Shown piece by piece: positions 1-10,628 of a stretch of DNA of 64,000 bases. Position numbers and translations under genes: made by a program. Under the pieces are notes generated by a model. It ran no database searches. It was not told where the DNA came from and saw only the letters and a list, made by a program, of their open reading frames with translations. Origin of the DNA: Galbula dea (Eukaryota > Chordata > Aves > Piciformes > Galbulidae); assembly GCA_013399015.1 (NCBI GenBank), contig VWZX01010408.1:434431-498430 (forward strand), given 5' to 3'. Position 1 is the stretch's first letter. Every line of letters begins with the position of its first letter.

Positions 1-588
1 CAGGTGGTGAGGAGAGTGAATAATCGTTCCCTATTAATCTGTCTTAATATTTATTTCTGCAGGAAAGATAAAAAAGGACCCAATGAGAGAGGAACACTTG
101 TTCCTTCCTGTGGGAAGGTTAAGAAAAGAAGACCAAAATACTCATAGAATTCACCTTTCTATGAACATACTCCATTTTTCTTTTACTTAATGCCTTAATC
201 TGTGAACAGGTCTCACTCTAAATAAGTAATGACTTACAAAGAAAGCAAAACATAACCCAACAGCCAGTGTGCCTATGGGAAGACTGTGTAACACGTTGGG
301 AGGGAGGTGCATCTTTTGCCAACTATGTTCAAAAGCAGTAAATACACCATTGCCCATTTTACTTGGCTGAGATTCTAGGTATCTCTTCTGAGATACAATT
401 AATCTGAAGTGGCACTTCAAAGTAAAGAGACAAAACGATTAACTATCAACTAAGGCTCTTGAAAGGTTAAGGTAAATAGAAAGCAATGAGAACTACATGG
501 CAATGGGTGAACTGACTGACTGATTTAACTGTTATTTGCAACTTCTGTAATGATGATTTTCATAAAGATGGGTTCATCTGTATACTGG

Positions 589-662
589 AACATGTTCATA
601 TGGGAGCAAACAGTAAACAATCATCAAACATGTTCATATGGGAGCAAACAGTAAACAATCAT
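589..662. repeat. Two-copy tandem repeat, 38-bp period
   Basis: A 36-base unit beginning AACATGTTCATATGGGAGC occurs at 589-624 and again, identical, at 627-662, separated by CA. A partial third echo (CAAACAATCA) follows at about 666. The identity of the copies suggests a recent duplication. Confidence 0.9.
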
Positions 663-902
663 TAGCAAACAATCACTGAAAAAAAATGTGTCAAACTGTA
701 TTAGTTTGGTTTTAGAAAAATAGGGCGATTACTACCTCAAGACCTTCAGCTGAAGCCTTTTTTTGTTTGTTTGTTTTTTACCTTGAACAATTTCAGACTA
801 TCAATCAGCCAAGCTTAGCAGGCTCATTTTCAACCTGAAATACACATTTGGCGCTATGGCCTCAGAGCTAATACAGCACATAGTACTGTAGAGATTTATA
901 AG

Positions 903-915
903 CACACACACACAC
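903..915. repeat. Short CA microsatellite
   Basis: Six and a half CA units in a row. Short, but a plausible polymorphic site. Confidence 0.7.
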
Positions 916-3900
916 TCATTCATCTTACCTAGCACTAGAGTGCACTGACAGAGATTGCACTATAGCCTTCCAGTATGATATTATACTATAGCCTTTCAAA
1001 ACCTTCAGCTGCAAGTATGTAGCTTACAAAGTAAGTTGGTCTCTTTAAGAGACACTACCTTTGAAACTAGCTAGGCATCATAACAATAAACAAATACTTA
1101 CAAACCAGCAACATCACAAAATTAGTAAAACAGAGAAAAAATCTGAGGAAAACCACGAACATTGAATAAAGGGGGTTGAAAAAAAACAGTGCAGACTTTT
1201 GTAATAGAATTTATTCCACCATTGGAAGTCCCATTCATCACCTTCCCAAAAACCCTCCCTGAGGCAACAAAAGGCTGGAAACGAACATCTCATCTAGAAA
1301 GCTACTGCCACAAAATCTGTAACTTGTGATGGAAAAATATTTTTCTCCCTACTTAACATATTTTCATGGGGATAGCCCCCTGCCTCAAAGTAAGGCATAT
1401 TAAAGCAAGTGCAAAGGGAACAGAGACAAGGGGAATAATTGATGAGAACCAATCTTTGGGGAAATCAAAGGCAGAGGTGCTATTAAAAAGAAAAGAGGTT
1501 CTTTGGTAACAAACTATGCACATAAATTTATTACCAACACTACTACTAAATTCTTGGGTATGGAAAAAGGAGGGAAAGGCTGGCTTGCTTTCTAAATGGG
1601 CAAGGAAATTTTTATATGAATATATATCTCTTTACAGAAACCACTGCTGTATCCTTTTGCTGCAATACAAAGATACACTTCAGTTCTGCTGGTGCAAAGC
1701 TCATTTCCATGAATCAAGGACAACCAAGTAATACCAAGGTTAAGTCATGAGGTCAAAATATACCAAGCCTGCACTCTGACTGAAATGAAAAGTTATCTTC
1801 AAACCTTTGGCTTGCTTCAGAACAGAAACCATTTGTTTTAGGAACACAAGTAGACTTTAATTGATCATCACAATTCTCTAAAAGTAGATTAAACTGAAAA
1901 GCTGCAGAGGAGAAAAAGCTATCAAGCACACTGTCATCCTTACAACACTGATGACAAACAGCATAGAACAATGCTTGGTATTACTACTATGAGAGCAGCC
2001 TTCCAGTGCAGAGAAAGAGAATAAAGTCATATTTGCTTAAGGAAATAAGAAGTATTGCCTTAAAACACAGAGGCAGCATGTGCTTCTATAATGCATTTCT
2101 TTTGAAACTTACCAATTTCCAGATGTTAATTTTCCCTGAATCATACAGGAGAGAATTACTATATGCATGCAGAACACTCACTGTACTGACAAACTCAGAA
2201 CACTCAGCCAATAAACTGACACTGCAACATTAAGATGAACAAGGTAACTTTTAAGTCAGAAAAAGTGTCTGTCTTACTCTGACATAGCAGGTATGCTGAA
2301 TACAAGCATTAGCAACATTTTGTTTATCAAATGAATAGTTTCAGGTCATGTCTGTTTTCACAACTTTTAAAAATCTGTAATCATGTGGTTTTCTCTGTAT
2401 TTAAAAATGCACTGTCTGGATATCCATGGTATCTCAATACGAACTTGAAAGAGGACTAAGCAAATAGATGCTGCTTAAAACTCCCCCAAGCCTACTTACA
2501 ACACTTCCACTTCAAAGCAAGTAAGAAAGAGAAAAAGTTATTTCTGTGCTCTGAAGTTACACAGAAATGGACAATATCTGCAATATCTGCAGATAACAAC
2601 TTCAGTTGTGTCAGGCCTATCAAGGGAGAAACTTCCAAAAACTCCCAGAAAAGAAACCTTGCCTTCAAATCCTTTGAACATCAAACTAAGATACTGCCAC
2701 TGGAAGCACCTCCATCAACTGACTTAGCAACCCAAACACATAGGGCCATGCAAACTAAGGAAGTGTTTTGAACAACCTTATGAATTTAAGCTAGAGCAAG
2801 CCCAAAACAATAGGAATATATTAAGTTGATTAAGTATATTCTCTGTCTGAAGTCCCTGAAACACCTTCAAGGAAATTCCACAAGAATACAAGTAACCTCT
2901 CCCAATGTTAAAACGACATGGCAGCAACAATGAAGACTGCCATCAAAATGAAAAAACAAAACTTTCTAAGCTAGTGCTGTTATCACCCTGTTCTAGACCT
3001 ACTGAGCCTTGGAATACTCCCAGGCAGAAACCTCTGTTTCCAGGAAACAAACATCCACTGCAAAGACACTACATAAGAAGTTCAGAACTGAAAGAACTGA
3101 CTGTTCAAAAGCACAAGTGCCTTAATAGCACTCAATAGCTGGAGCTTCAACTATCATTGCCATTCATAAGCTTATTTTAAGGGAGAGGCTATAACTGGCC
3201 ATTCCAACTATCATTTGCACCCATGTCTTCCACTTGCTTGTAACACTGATCAAATGGAGGGGTGGGTGTGTGTATACATGTATATGTGAAAGAATAAAAT
3301 CTTGTTCTCTGAGATTTGTTATAAAGCAAAGGCATGCACATTTTGAAACATCAAAGTAAGACCTTTCACAGTGAGAAAAGCAAGACACTTGCCCTACTTG
3401 GAAGTGAAAACTTCCAATGCGAGGAGTTAAACTCCTGTAGTTTACAAAAGAATTTTATAACTTGTTATCAGTAACTGTTACAAGCCATTATTACTTTATC
3501 TAACCTCAATTTTAACACTAACAAAGGTGCACATTCATTAATAAGCTAAATTATAATGTAATAGCCAACCAACAAAGAAACCTAACTGTATCTGATTCCC
3601 ATAATGCCTGTTCTTAGAAAACAGCTTCAGGAATATTCAACCTGATTCCCAAAAGAAGGGAGAAAATGGAAAGAATAATTAAAACAACCAAACAAAAAAC
3701 CATCATGGAAATACCTATGTACACTTCACTTTTTTCCTATCTTAGTATTCAGAAGCTCTAAGTGTCACTGAATAGTGTCTGTCTTCCCCCAGGCAAAATC
3801 AGGACTCCTTAACACCAAGGGAAGGAGAATAAGAAAAGCAACAACTAAATTTGTGTGTGCACTCAACCACCATCTATCAAATAAAGCAGATGAAACACTG

Positions 3901-4334
3901 AGCCAGTCATGAAGGCATTTCCAGCTCAAAGTGACATGTACACAAACTGGATCATCCATAAATAAATTAGTGTTCTCCTTCTTGCCCATACACACTGAAA
4001 AGGAAAAGAAACTGGTAACATGAAAAAACACAAAAGGCTAAACTTCTGCCTCCTTTCCTGTTCCACTACCTACCATGCAGGGAAAAACACTAGAAAAGAA
4101 CATTAAACTATGAGGTGCAAAAAGAAACCAGAAGGGCCAGTAGTATAATTATGGGTACAAAGAAAATTACAAGATAGCTTATGAGGGGCAAGAGAACTAC
4201 TAATATTAAAAATTCAGACAGTTTAGGTAGTTAAAAAGCTTTAGAAGAAACTGAAAGCTCTCCCACAAAAAAACAAAGGACCTGTACTGGTTATGTTACA
4301 TACTTGAAAAGTTCTAGTGACACACTAATACTGC

Positions 4335-4357
4335 TTTTTTTTTTTAAAAAAAAAAAA
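4335..4357. repeat. T11A12 homopolymer palindrome
   Basis: Eleven T directly followed by twelve A, self-complementary. The block is not attached to a recognisable element. Its exact length may be unreliable in a short-read assembly. Confidence 0.85.
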
Positions 4358-4639
4358 GGAACATTTCTGAAGTGAATACATCTCATGTCCTGCAGAAACA
4401 CCTAGCTTGCAGTTAAAGCTAATGATCATACAAAGCATCCCTTACAGACTAGTGGTCTATGGAGCAGCACACTTTCACTGGACATCAGCTTAGCAATAGC
4501 CCGCAGGTCACTGCTTAATTTATCATGAATGCACCTGTTTCATGAGCAGCACATTACTGGTGGGAAAGCATTTACTGGGAAAAGACTTACTAAAAGCCTT
4601 CTTCAGGGGATGATTTAGGAATAAGAGTAGTGTAGTGCT

Positions 4640-4698
4640 ATCGGTTGGACTAGATGATCTTGAGGGTCCTTTCCAACCGTAATGATTCTGTGATTCTA
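4640..4698 (+). mobile_element. CR1 3' tail fragment
   Basis: Contains GTTGGACTAGATGATCTTGA, then a 'ggtcctttccaacc' block, then ATTCTGTGATTCT, the octamer end of CR1. Only about 58 bases remain, a severe 5' truncation typical of this LINE family. The insertion is antisense to PARD3B. Confidence 0.9.
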
Positions 4699-5600
4699 AT
4701 CTGAAGCCGGTAAACATCTAAACCAAAACAATTTGAAAACATTTCAGGAAGATAACATCAATTGCTACACAGTCCATTAGTTGCTACCATGAAGTTGTTT
4801 TACCACTCTAGAGTGCTAGTTTAGTTCTCTTTAATATTTTTAACAATAAACAAGTATGTATTCAAAAACCTCAAACCATGAGCTAGAGACCCCCAGACAG
4901 GACTGTTTGGATGTAATATTAGTATCCCTTATATACATAACCTCATCCATCATTGGCTCTCTCAATATCTTAACACAGGAATGTCCTCCACCACCCTAGC
5001 AAAGCTATCTTTAAGATGAGAGAATGACTAATCATACATCACCAACAAAACAAAAGTTTGGAAGAGGAAACAAAGGCAATCAGTCATCAAGTTCTGCAAA
5101 AGTAAGTCCTTGTTCTGCAAAGCTTTCTCAGCTTCCATCTCTGGTCAAAGAGAAATATTAGGACATGATATATTCAAAAGACCAAACCAACAAAACAAAA
5201 CAAAACACAAATCCAAAATCAATGCCAACAGAAAATAGTGATAGTTAACTGAGTAAATTACTGCACCACCTAAATACAAGCATCTCCAAATGTTTCATCA
5301 TTCAAAATACTTGTCAGTTTACTAGTTATTGCATCAATGAATACACCTTCACACAATTTGCCAAAAATCCAACATAATACATTTTTATGCTACAATGATA
5401 AAAGGCCAAAACCACTAACTAGGCAAAATGTATTCATCTAAACAGCATTTATTTAGAAAGCAAAAGACACCACCTGTGTAGACTACAGGAAAAAAGTGTT
5501 TCTTAAATTACTTTGCGATACCAATTTTAAAGAAATATTATTGCATCTCATTTTATCTATTCAAAATAATTTTGTCTGATTATGTAAGCTCAGACCAAAG

Positions 5601-6293
5601 GAGATGCAAGAACTGGTTGAAGGACAGAAGTCAGAGAGTTGTGGTCAATGGGATGGAGTATAGTTGAAGGCCCGTGTCTAGTGGAGTCCCTCAGGGGTCA
5701 GTACTGGGACCAGTACTTATCAATCTGTTCATTAATGACCTGGATGAGGGAACAGAGTGTGTTGTCAGCAAGTTTGCTGATGACACTAAACTGGGTGGAG
5801 TGGCTGACACAACAAAGGGTTGTGCTGCCATTCAGTGAGACTTAGACAGGCTGGAGAGTTGGGCAGGGAGAAACTGAATGAAATTTAACAAGGGCAAGTG
5901 TGGAGTCTTGCACCTGGGAAAGACCAACCCTATGTATGAGTATAGATTGGGGACTGAGCTGTTGCAGAGCAGTGAAGGGGAAAGGGATCTGGGGGTCCTG
6001 GTGGACGGAAGGATGACCATGAACCAGCAGTGTGCTCTTGTGGCCTGGAGGGCCAATGGGATTCTGGGGTGTATTAGAAGGGGTATGGTTAGTAGGTCAA
6101 GTGAGGTTCTTCTCCCCCTTTACTCTACCCTGGTGAGGCGGCATCTGGAATATTGTGTCCAGTTCTGGGCCCCTCAGTTTAAGAAGNACCTGGTGTAGGG
6201 AATGCTGCTGTGGCAGGGGGGTTGGACTAGATGATCTTTCAAGGTCCCTTCCAACTCCTAACATTCTGTGATTCTGTGTGATTCTGTGAAACA
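5601..6293 (+). mobile_element. CR1 retrotransposon, 5' truncated with internal deletion
   Basis: The plus-strand sequence encodes pieces of CR1 reverse transcriptase. The FADD catalytic motif (KFADDTKL) lies at 5773-5784, followed after a stop by a 106-codon frame from 5878 (LGVLVD, LPLYSTLVRRHLEYCVQFWAP). At 6187 a single N marks a jump from the QFWAP region straight to the 3' untranslated end, so several hundred bases of the expected element are missing. The 3' end carries CTAACATTCTGTGATTCTGT and a slightly expanded octamer run. In-frame stops near 5665, 5838 and 5875 show the copy is dead. It is closely similar to the copy at 62944-63674. Confidence 0.93.
5878..6198 (+). pseudogene. CR1 reverse transcriptase remnant
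   Basis: This 106-codon frame begins MKFNKGKCGVLHLGKTNP and includes GERDLGVLVDGRM and EYCVQFWAPQFKK, a stretch of CR1 ORF2 downstream of the catalytic FADD motif. It is cut off at the N and deletion at 6187. The initial Met is an internal residue of the family, not a true start. It is a fragment of a dead transposon, not a host gene. Confidence 0.9.
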
Positions 6294-6411
6294 CCGTTAG
6301 AGATGTCATTTAACCCCAGAGAGTATCAAGGAATTACAGACACAATGGGAAAACGACTGATTGTCAATCATGCTCTAGCTCCAGTGAACCAGCTGAGTTT
6401 AGTTTTCTGTC

Positions 6412-6497
6412 CTGTTTTGAGTTAGAACATAACTAATTCTGTTCAGAGATTATATGTTTCAGCTAAAGCTTTTCTAAGTAACTGCACTTTCTGAAGC
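6412..6497 (+). mobile_element. LTR 5'-end fragment related to the LTR at 25455
   Basis: After the initial TGT, the block TTAGAACATAACTAATTCTG at 6420-6439 matches the start of the LTR at 25455-25974 with one mismatch (TTAGAACATAATTAATTCTG). A second match, TAACTGCACTTTCTGAAG at about 6479, lines up with TAACTGTATTTTCTAAAAG at about 25494, with extra sequence between the blocks here. No 3' LTR end follows, so this is a truncated, diverged relic of the same family, in the same orientation. Confidence 0.65.
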
Positions 6498-7665
6498 TAA
6501 CAGCATGTTTGTTTAACAGAGGATTACCAAGGATTAATATGCAGAAAGGCAATAGAAATTAACAGGCAAAGTTGTTCCACAATCTGACAACTTCTATAAA
6601 AACTGATTCCCTGCATTTCACCCCTAAAAGCATTCTGCAAAATACTCTACAAGGCAAGCACACGACAGACAGTTCCTGAAGCACAGCTCTACCATGGAAA
6701 CCACTACTTGCTCGCTACTTAGGTATTTAGTCACATTCTTGCTCCCAAAGAAAGAATAGCTTTTAAAAATGATTATCTACTTCTGCTAGCAAGTGTGAGT
6801 CAATTCAATAATTAGACAGGAAGCCAGACTACTGAAGTTCACGCATCAATGACATTGATGCAACCAAATTGTCCTTATATTTCTTTCTTTAATTTTCAAT
6901 TTGCCTCTAGCAGAAATAAGGACATAACTTAAGGTCCAGGGATTTGCACAGAAAAGATAAAGGCAAAAATTAAGTCTAAAGAACTGTAATCCATGGTGTA
7001 AAATCCAGAAGAGAAAACAATTACATTTGAGAGTGCAGACTGAGTTTATGGGACTGACAGGTAGACCTTATAAAATAAAACAATCTGAAAGAGAACTGTT
7101 GAGACAAGCACACTATATTTATGTTCTCTACTTTAAGACAAAAGCACTCAGTGTAACTTCAAATCTATATTACTATTGCACAGAAAATGAAACAGAATCC
7201 TACTTGGCTGCTCTTCTCATGTTATATTGCATCTCCTTTACATTCCATCGTAGAAAGACTCCATAAATGCTATGAAAACTGAACTATCTGGTGGGCTCAA
7301 GAGCTCTAGCATTTAACTGTTTTACATAAAATTGCATGAGGCTGAAATACACTTCTCTCCAACCCCCAACTTACATACAAATCATTCTCAATTATTTTTT
7401 TATTTTAATATGGCTCAAAAGCACATGTAGAACAATCTCCACTTTCTAAAACATGCTTAAAATGTGTTTACACAGTCTTATTTAAAAATATGCAATAAAT
7501 GAAATAGCAAAACATTCAACCATTGAAACTCTAGCCACTAACTTTTCCATACCTCATACTTGCCAAAAATACAGCTCAAACACATACAAGTTATGGCAAG
7601 AATAAGTCTTTTCCCAAGATTTTTACATATGAGAAAAACCTGTTTCTCACAAAATATTACATTTT

Positions 7666-7693
7666 TTTTTCTATATTCTAGAATATAGAAAAA
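7666..7693. repeat. Perfect 28-bp palindrome
   Basis: CTATATTCTAGAATATAG flanked by five T on the left and five A on the right gives 14-base arms with no spacer, centred between 7679 and 7680. It could form a cruciform. It is AT-rich, so chance or slippage is possible. Confidence 0.9.
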
Positions 7694-8895
7694 TCAAGAG
7701 AGAAATTTGAATATAAATTAGGTGCAAAAATGAGCACAGACTTTCATCAGAAGTTACACATCCTCATCTAGTCAGTTTTATTAGATAAACTATTTAATCA
7801 GTCTTTTCCTTTAAAATAAACAGACAAGTGAACATTCAATTTCTGAAGTCATAATCAGACTACTCCATGAGTAGCACAACAAGAGGTAGTATTTCTAGTC
7901 TTGCCCCACAAGCTAACACTCAGAAATTTTGTTGCACACCCTTAGAAGACTGCCAGCAGTACTCAAGAATATGCGGTGAATTGGGTGATGAGCTCTGGTG
8001 GAATGCAGAGAAGCCTCTCCTGAGCATTGTTAATTTCCTAAATGCTGACAGCCTACCACTGCTTTACAGGCAGGCAGTAAGAAGACTGATTTTCAATCTG
8101 TTTTTGTAAGCTTCTATATGTAGTATCTAGGTGACAGCTTAGCCTGCTCTCAATCCAAGAAAGTATTTCAAACTGTTCTGTGTTTAATGCACAAGACTCT
8201 AGCTCTTTGTATCTGGAAACTGGTCTCTGAACTCTTGGCCTTCCAGGCACACTGAAACAACACAGGGGACCAGCACTGCAGCACTTCACAAAGTAGCCTC
8301 TGATATTAGAGGGAATTAAGCAGAAGCCTCTCCTAATCACAGTCTGTTGACCTGAAAGTCAGACAGGCAAACATACCCTGCTGTGCAATAGATCAAGGGC
8401 AAAGAGGTGAACTGTTTGCAACCAGCATCTCCACCTTTCAACCTCCCAACCTCAAAACAGAGCACTAGCTCAGATAATGAGTAAAAGTATTTGCACAAAG
8501 GGGTTTTACACTTATTGAACACAGGTTCCTCAACAAAAATGCTGGGTTTTTTTTCTTCAATAACTTTGTTATTTGAAAATACTTTGCATTGATGTAAACT
8601 CTTCTGCTCTCAGAAGACTACAATGGATTGTCAGCAGCCTACTCAAAAAAAGGACTAAAAAGAAACCCCAGCTATATGGATGGGCATAAAACACATCAGG
8701 ATACAAGCTCAGGTGCAAGTTTTTGCATGCTCAGTTGCAGTCTTCAGCATCGATTGTTCAAAAGTCCAACTTGTCATTACAGTTGTCTTCACTTAATTGC
8801 AAGGCAAACAATGGGGAACTAAAAATTCTTCAAATATATAAAATTGGCCTACTGACATACCTAGAAAAGAAAAAGAAATAAACATAACCATATAT

Positions 8896-8901
8896 ACATA
8901 C
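8896..8901 (-). promoter_or_regulatory. PARD3B: Splice donor of the PARD3B exon
   Basis: On the minus strand the coding sequence ends CTGG and the intron begins GTATGT, a good match to the vertebrate 5' splice site. This fixes the exon end at 8902 and leaves one base of the next codon. Confidence 0.85.
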
Positions 8902-9073
8902 CCAGTTTTAGGGCAGAAGGAGTCACCTCAATCTCACCACCAATCGGCTGAAAGGCAGCCAGCTGAGCTGCTACTTCTGTTTCAAAGGAGTCAGGGCTAT
9001 TTCTGTCTGTCAGATTGCCATTGGTGCCATCAGTCTTGCCAGGAGTTTCTTGCTCATCATAAACAGCAATCAG
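8902..9073 (-). CDS. PARD3B: PARD3B internal coding exon (57 codons plus one base)
   Basis: Read on the minus strand, an acceptor ending TTTTGATAG (AG at 9075-9074) is followed by an open frame starting LIAVYDEQETPGK and ending GGEIEVTPSALKL plus one G, then a GTATGT donor (8901-8896). The exon is 172 bases and ends in phase 1, so the next exon completes a Gly codon. The segment FETEVAAQLAAFQPIGGEIE and the EVTPSAL end match what I know of PARD3B; the paralogue PARD3 has a clearly different version (VAVFDEQ start, EVTPSVL end). In the family this stretch follows the N-terminal self-association domain and precedes the PDZ domains. PARD3B is a scaffold of cell junctions and polarity. The frame has no stops and no damage. 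The exon number is inferred, probably the third coding exon. Flanking exons lie outside the window, which fits the very long introns of this gene in other vertebrates. Identification is from memory, without a database search. Confidence 0.92.
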
Positions 9074-9112
9074 CTATCAAAACAAAAGACAACACAGTTT
9101 GTATATTTAAAG
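9074..9112 (-). promoter_or_regulatory. PARD3B: Splice acceptor and pyrimidine tract of the PARD3B exon
   Basis: Read on the minus strand, a T-rich stretch (TTGTCTTTTGTTTTGATAG) leads into the exon. The AG is at 9075-9074. The tract is T-rich but interrupted, of moderate strength. Confidence 0.8.
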
Positions 9113-10554
9113 TATTCCCAAATATTTTTTAAAATTATTTTCTAACCTTAGCCATTATTGGAAGCAGAAAAATACTGATCTTATTTCAGAATTGCTAACA
9201 ATAAACACACATTGAGGAAAGCATGTGTATTTGTGTTCAAATTCATTGACTTCAATATGACTTAAGTATATGCCTCAGCACTGCACTGTGATGACATGCT
9301 TCAGCACACAGGGAGATCAAGGTTAAGCAATGACAGACTACAAAGTCCAAACTCACATTAATGTGGACATGAAAATGATAAAAGAATAAAAACACCAGAA
9401 AAATAATTTTTTGCCTCAGCTCATCTGGCCTTTCACAAAGATCTTCCTTTTGGTCCCTACTAATACAAAGTGATCAGATAACATGTACAAAACTTCATCA
9501 ACAAGTGATTCAGATGCATGTGAATTGGTGTAAATTGTGTAACAGATCCAGGAAAACAGTTAACTGTGTTACAGCTCTTGGAAAACAAACAAACAAAACT
9601 GACTAATTCCCCATGAATCTAAACAAATTGTAAGTCTTACTGTTCTCAACCAACAGGATACTTGACACCTCAGAGCCTTCTCCAAGAGAGGAGGAGGTAA
9701 CAGCAGCAGTTCAAGCACTTTTCCTGCCCCACTATCTCATGTGGCATAGTTCTTTTGTCACACAATGACAAATGCTTCACCTAGTAAGATAAAGACATCT
9801 TGTACAGTGCTTAAGATGTTAATTTATTTCACTTTTTCTGAAGGCCTTAGGATTGTCTTAAGTTTTTCTTAGTTAATGGTGAAAAAGACCACAACATACA
9901 CAACGGGTCAGGCTATGTCAAAATATACACAGAAATAAGTTTAAAGAATTGCTTTACTACTTTACTATTAGTACATGAAATCTCCTCTGTATTTTAAAAA
10001 AGTATCAAAAGTTATATTGCCAGATAAATAGTATACTGAAACAGAGAGACAAACATTTAAAGGAGCTTATTTGCCTAAGATAAGAAACTAATGTATTGGA
10101 GGGAAAAGAAAAATGAGAAGAAAAATCCTGAAGTGCTTCTAAGGGAGAAACTGACATTTTCAGGTCTTCCACTCATTTATAATTTGGTTGCTAGAAATGC
10201 ATCAGCTCATACTTACCAATGCATATTTCAGAGACACACAAAACCACTTAAATAATTAGGTAGAAAACTTGCTCTTCTTTTCCATGTGAAGCCTGTTTCC
10301 TCCCCATGGCCATACAACTAGTTCTTACAAGATACAATTTGGTTTTTATTTGTCTGAAGTGTATCAGAAAGATTAATTCCAGTAACAAAGACAATTGTCT
10401 TTGTATCTTACTCCTGCATTACAGGGAAACTACTCAGGTGTTCACATTGCATTCATCACCAGGCCATCATGATGCTCCACAATTACACAGGGACACAAAG
10501 GCTTCCTTAGAGCCAGACATCAATAGATGATAGCAATTTGCTCCAGTACCAAGG

Positions 10555-10628
10555 GAAAAAAAACAAACAACAAAACAAAACAAACTACAAACAAATAAAT
10601 TTTTTTTAAAAGCCAAACAAAAATAAAA
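10555..10628. repeat. CAAA-rich low-complexity run
   Basis: A-rich strand with repeated ACAAA units (AAACAAACAACAAAACAAAA), then an eight-T run and AGCCAAACAAAAATAAAAC. Similar runs recur through the window. Confidence 0.8.

Larger units (their letters stand above)
1..8901 (-). other. PARD3B: PARD3B intron downstream of the exon (partial)
   Basis: No coding exon is visible here. The content is AT-rich intron with a two-copy 38-bp tandem repeat (589-662), a T11A12 tract, a CR1 tail (4640-4698), a CR1 copy with an internal deletion (5601-6293), an LTR fragment (6412-6497), a 28-bp palindrome (7666-7693) and short CAAA-rich runs (for example 5186-5214). The open frames of 60-95 codons scattered here show no family resemblance and look like chance. 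The intron continues past the left edge. Intron assignment follows from the exon at 8902-9073. Confidence 0.8.
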
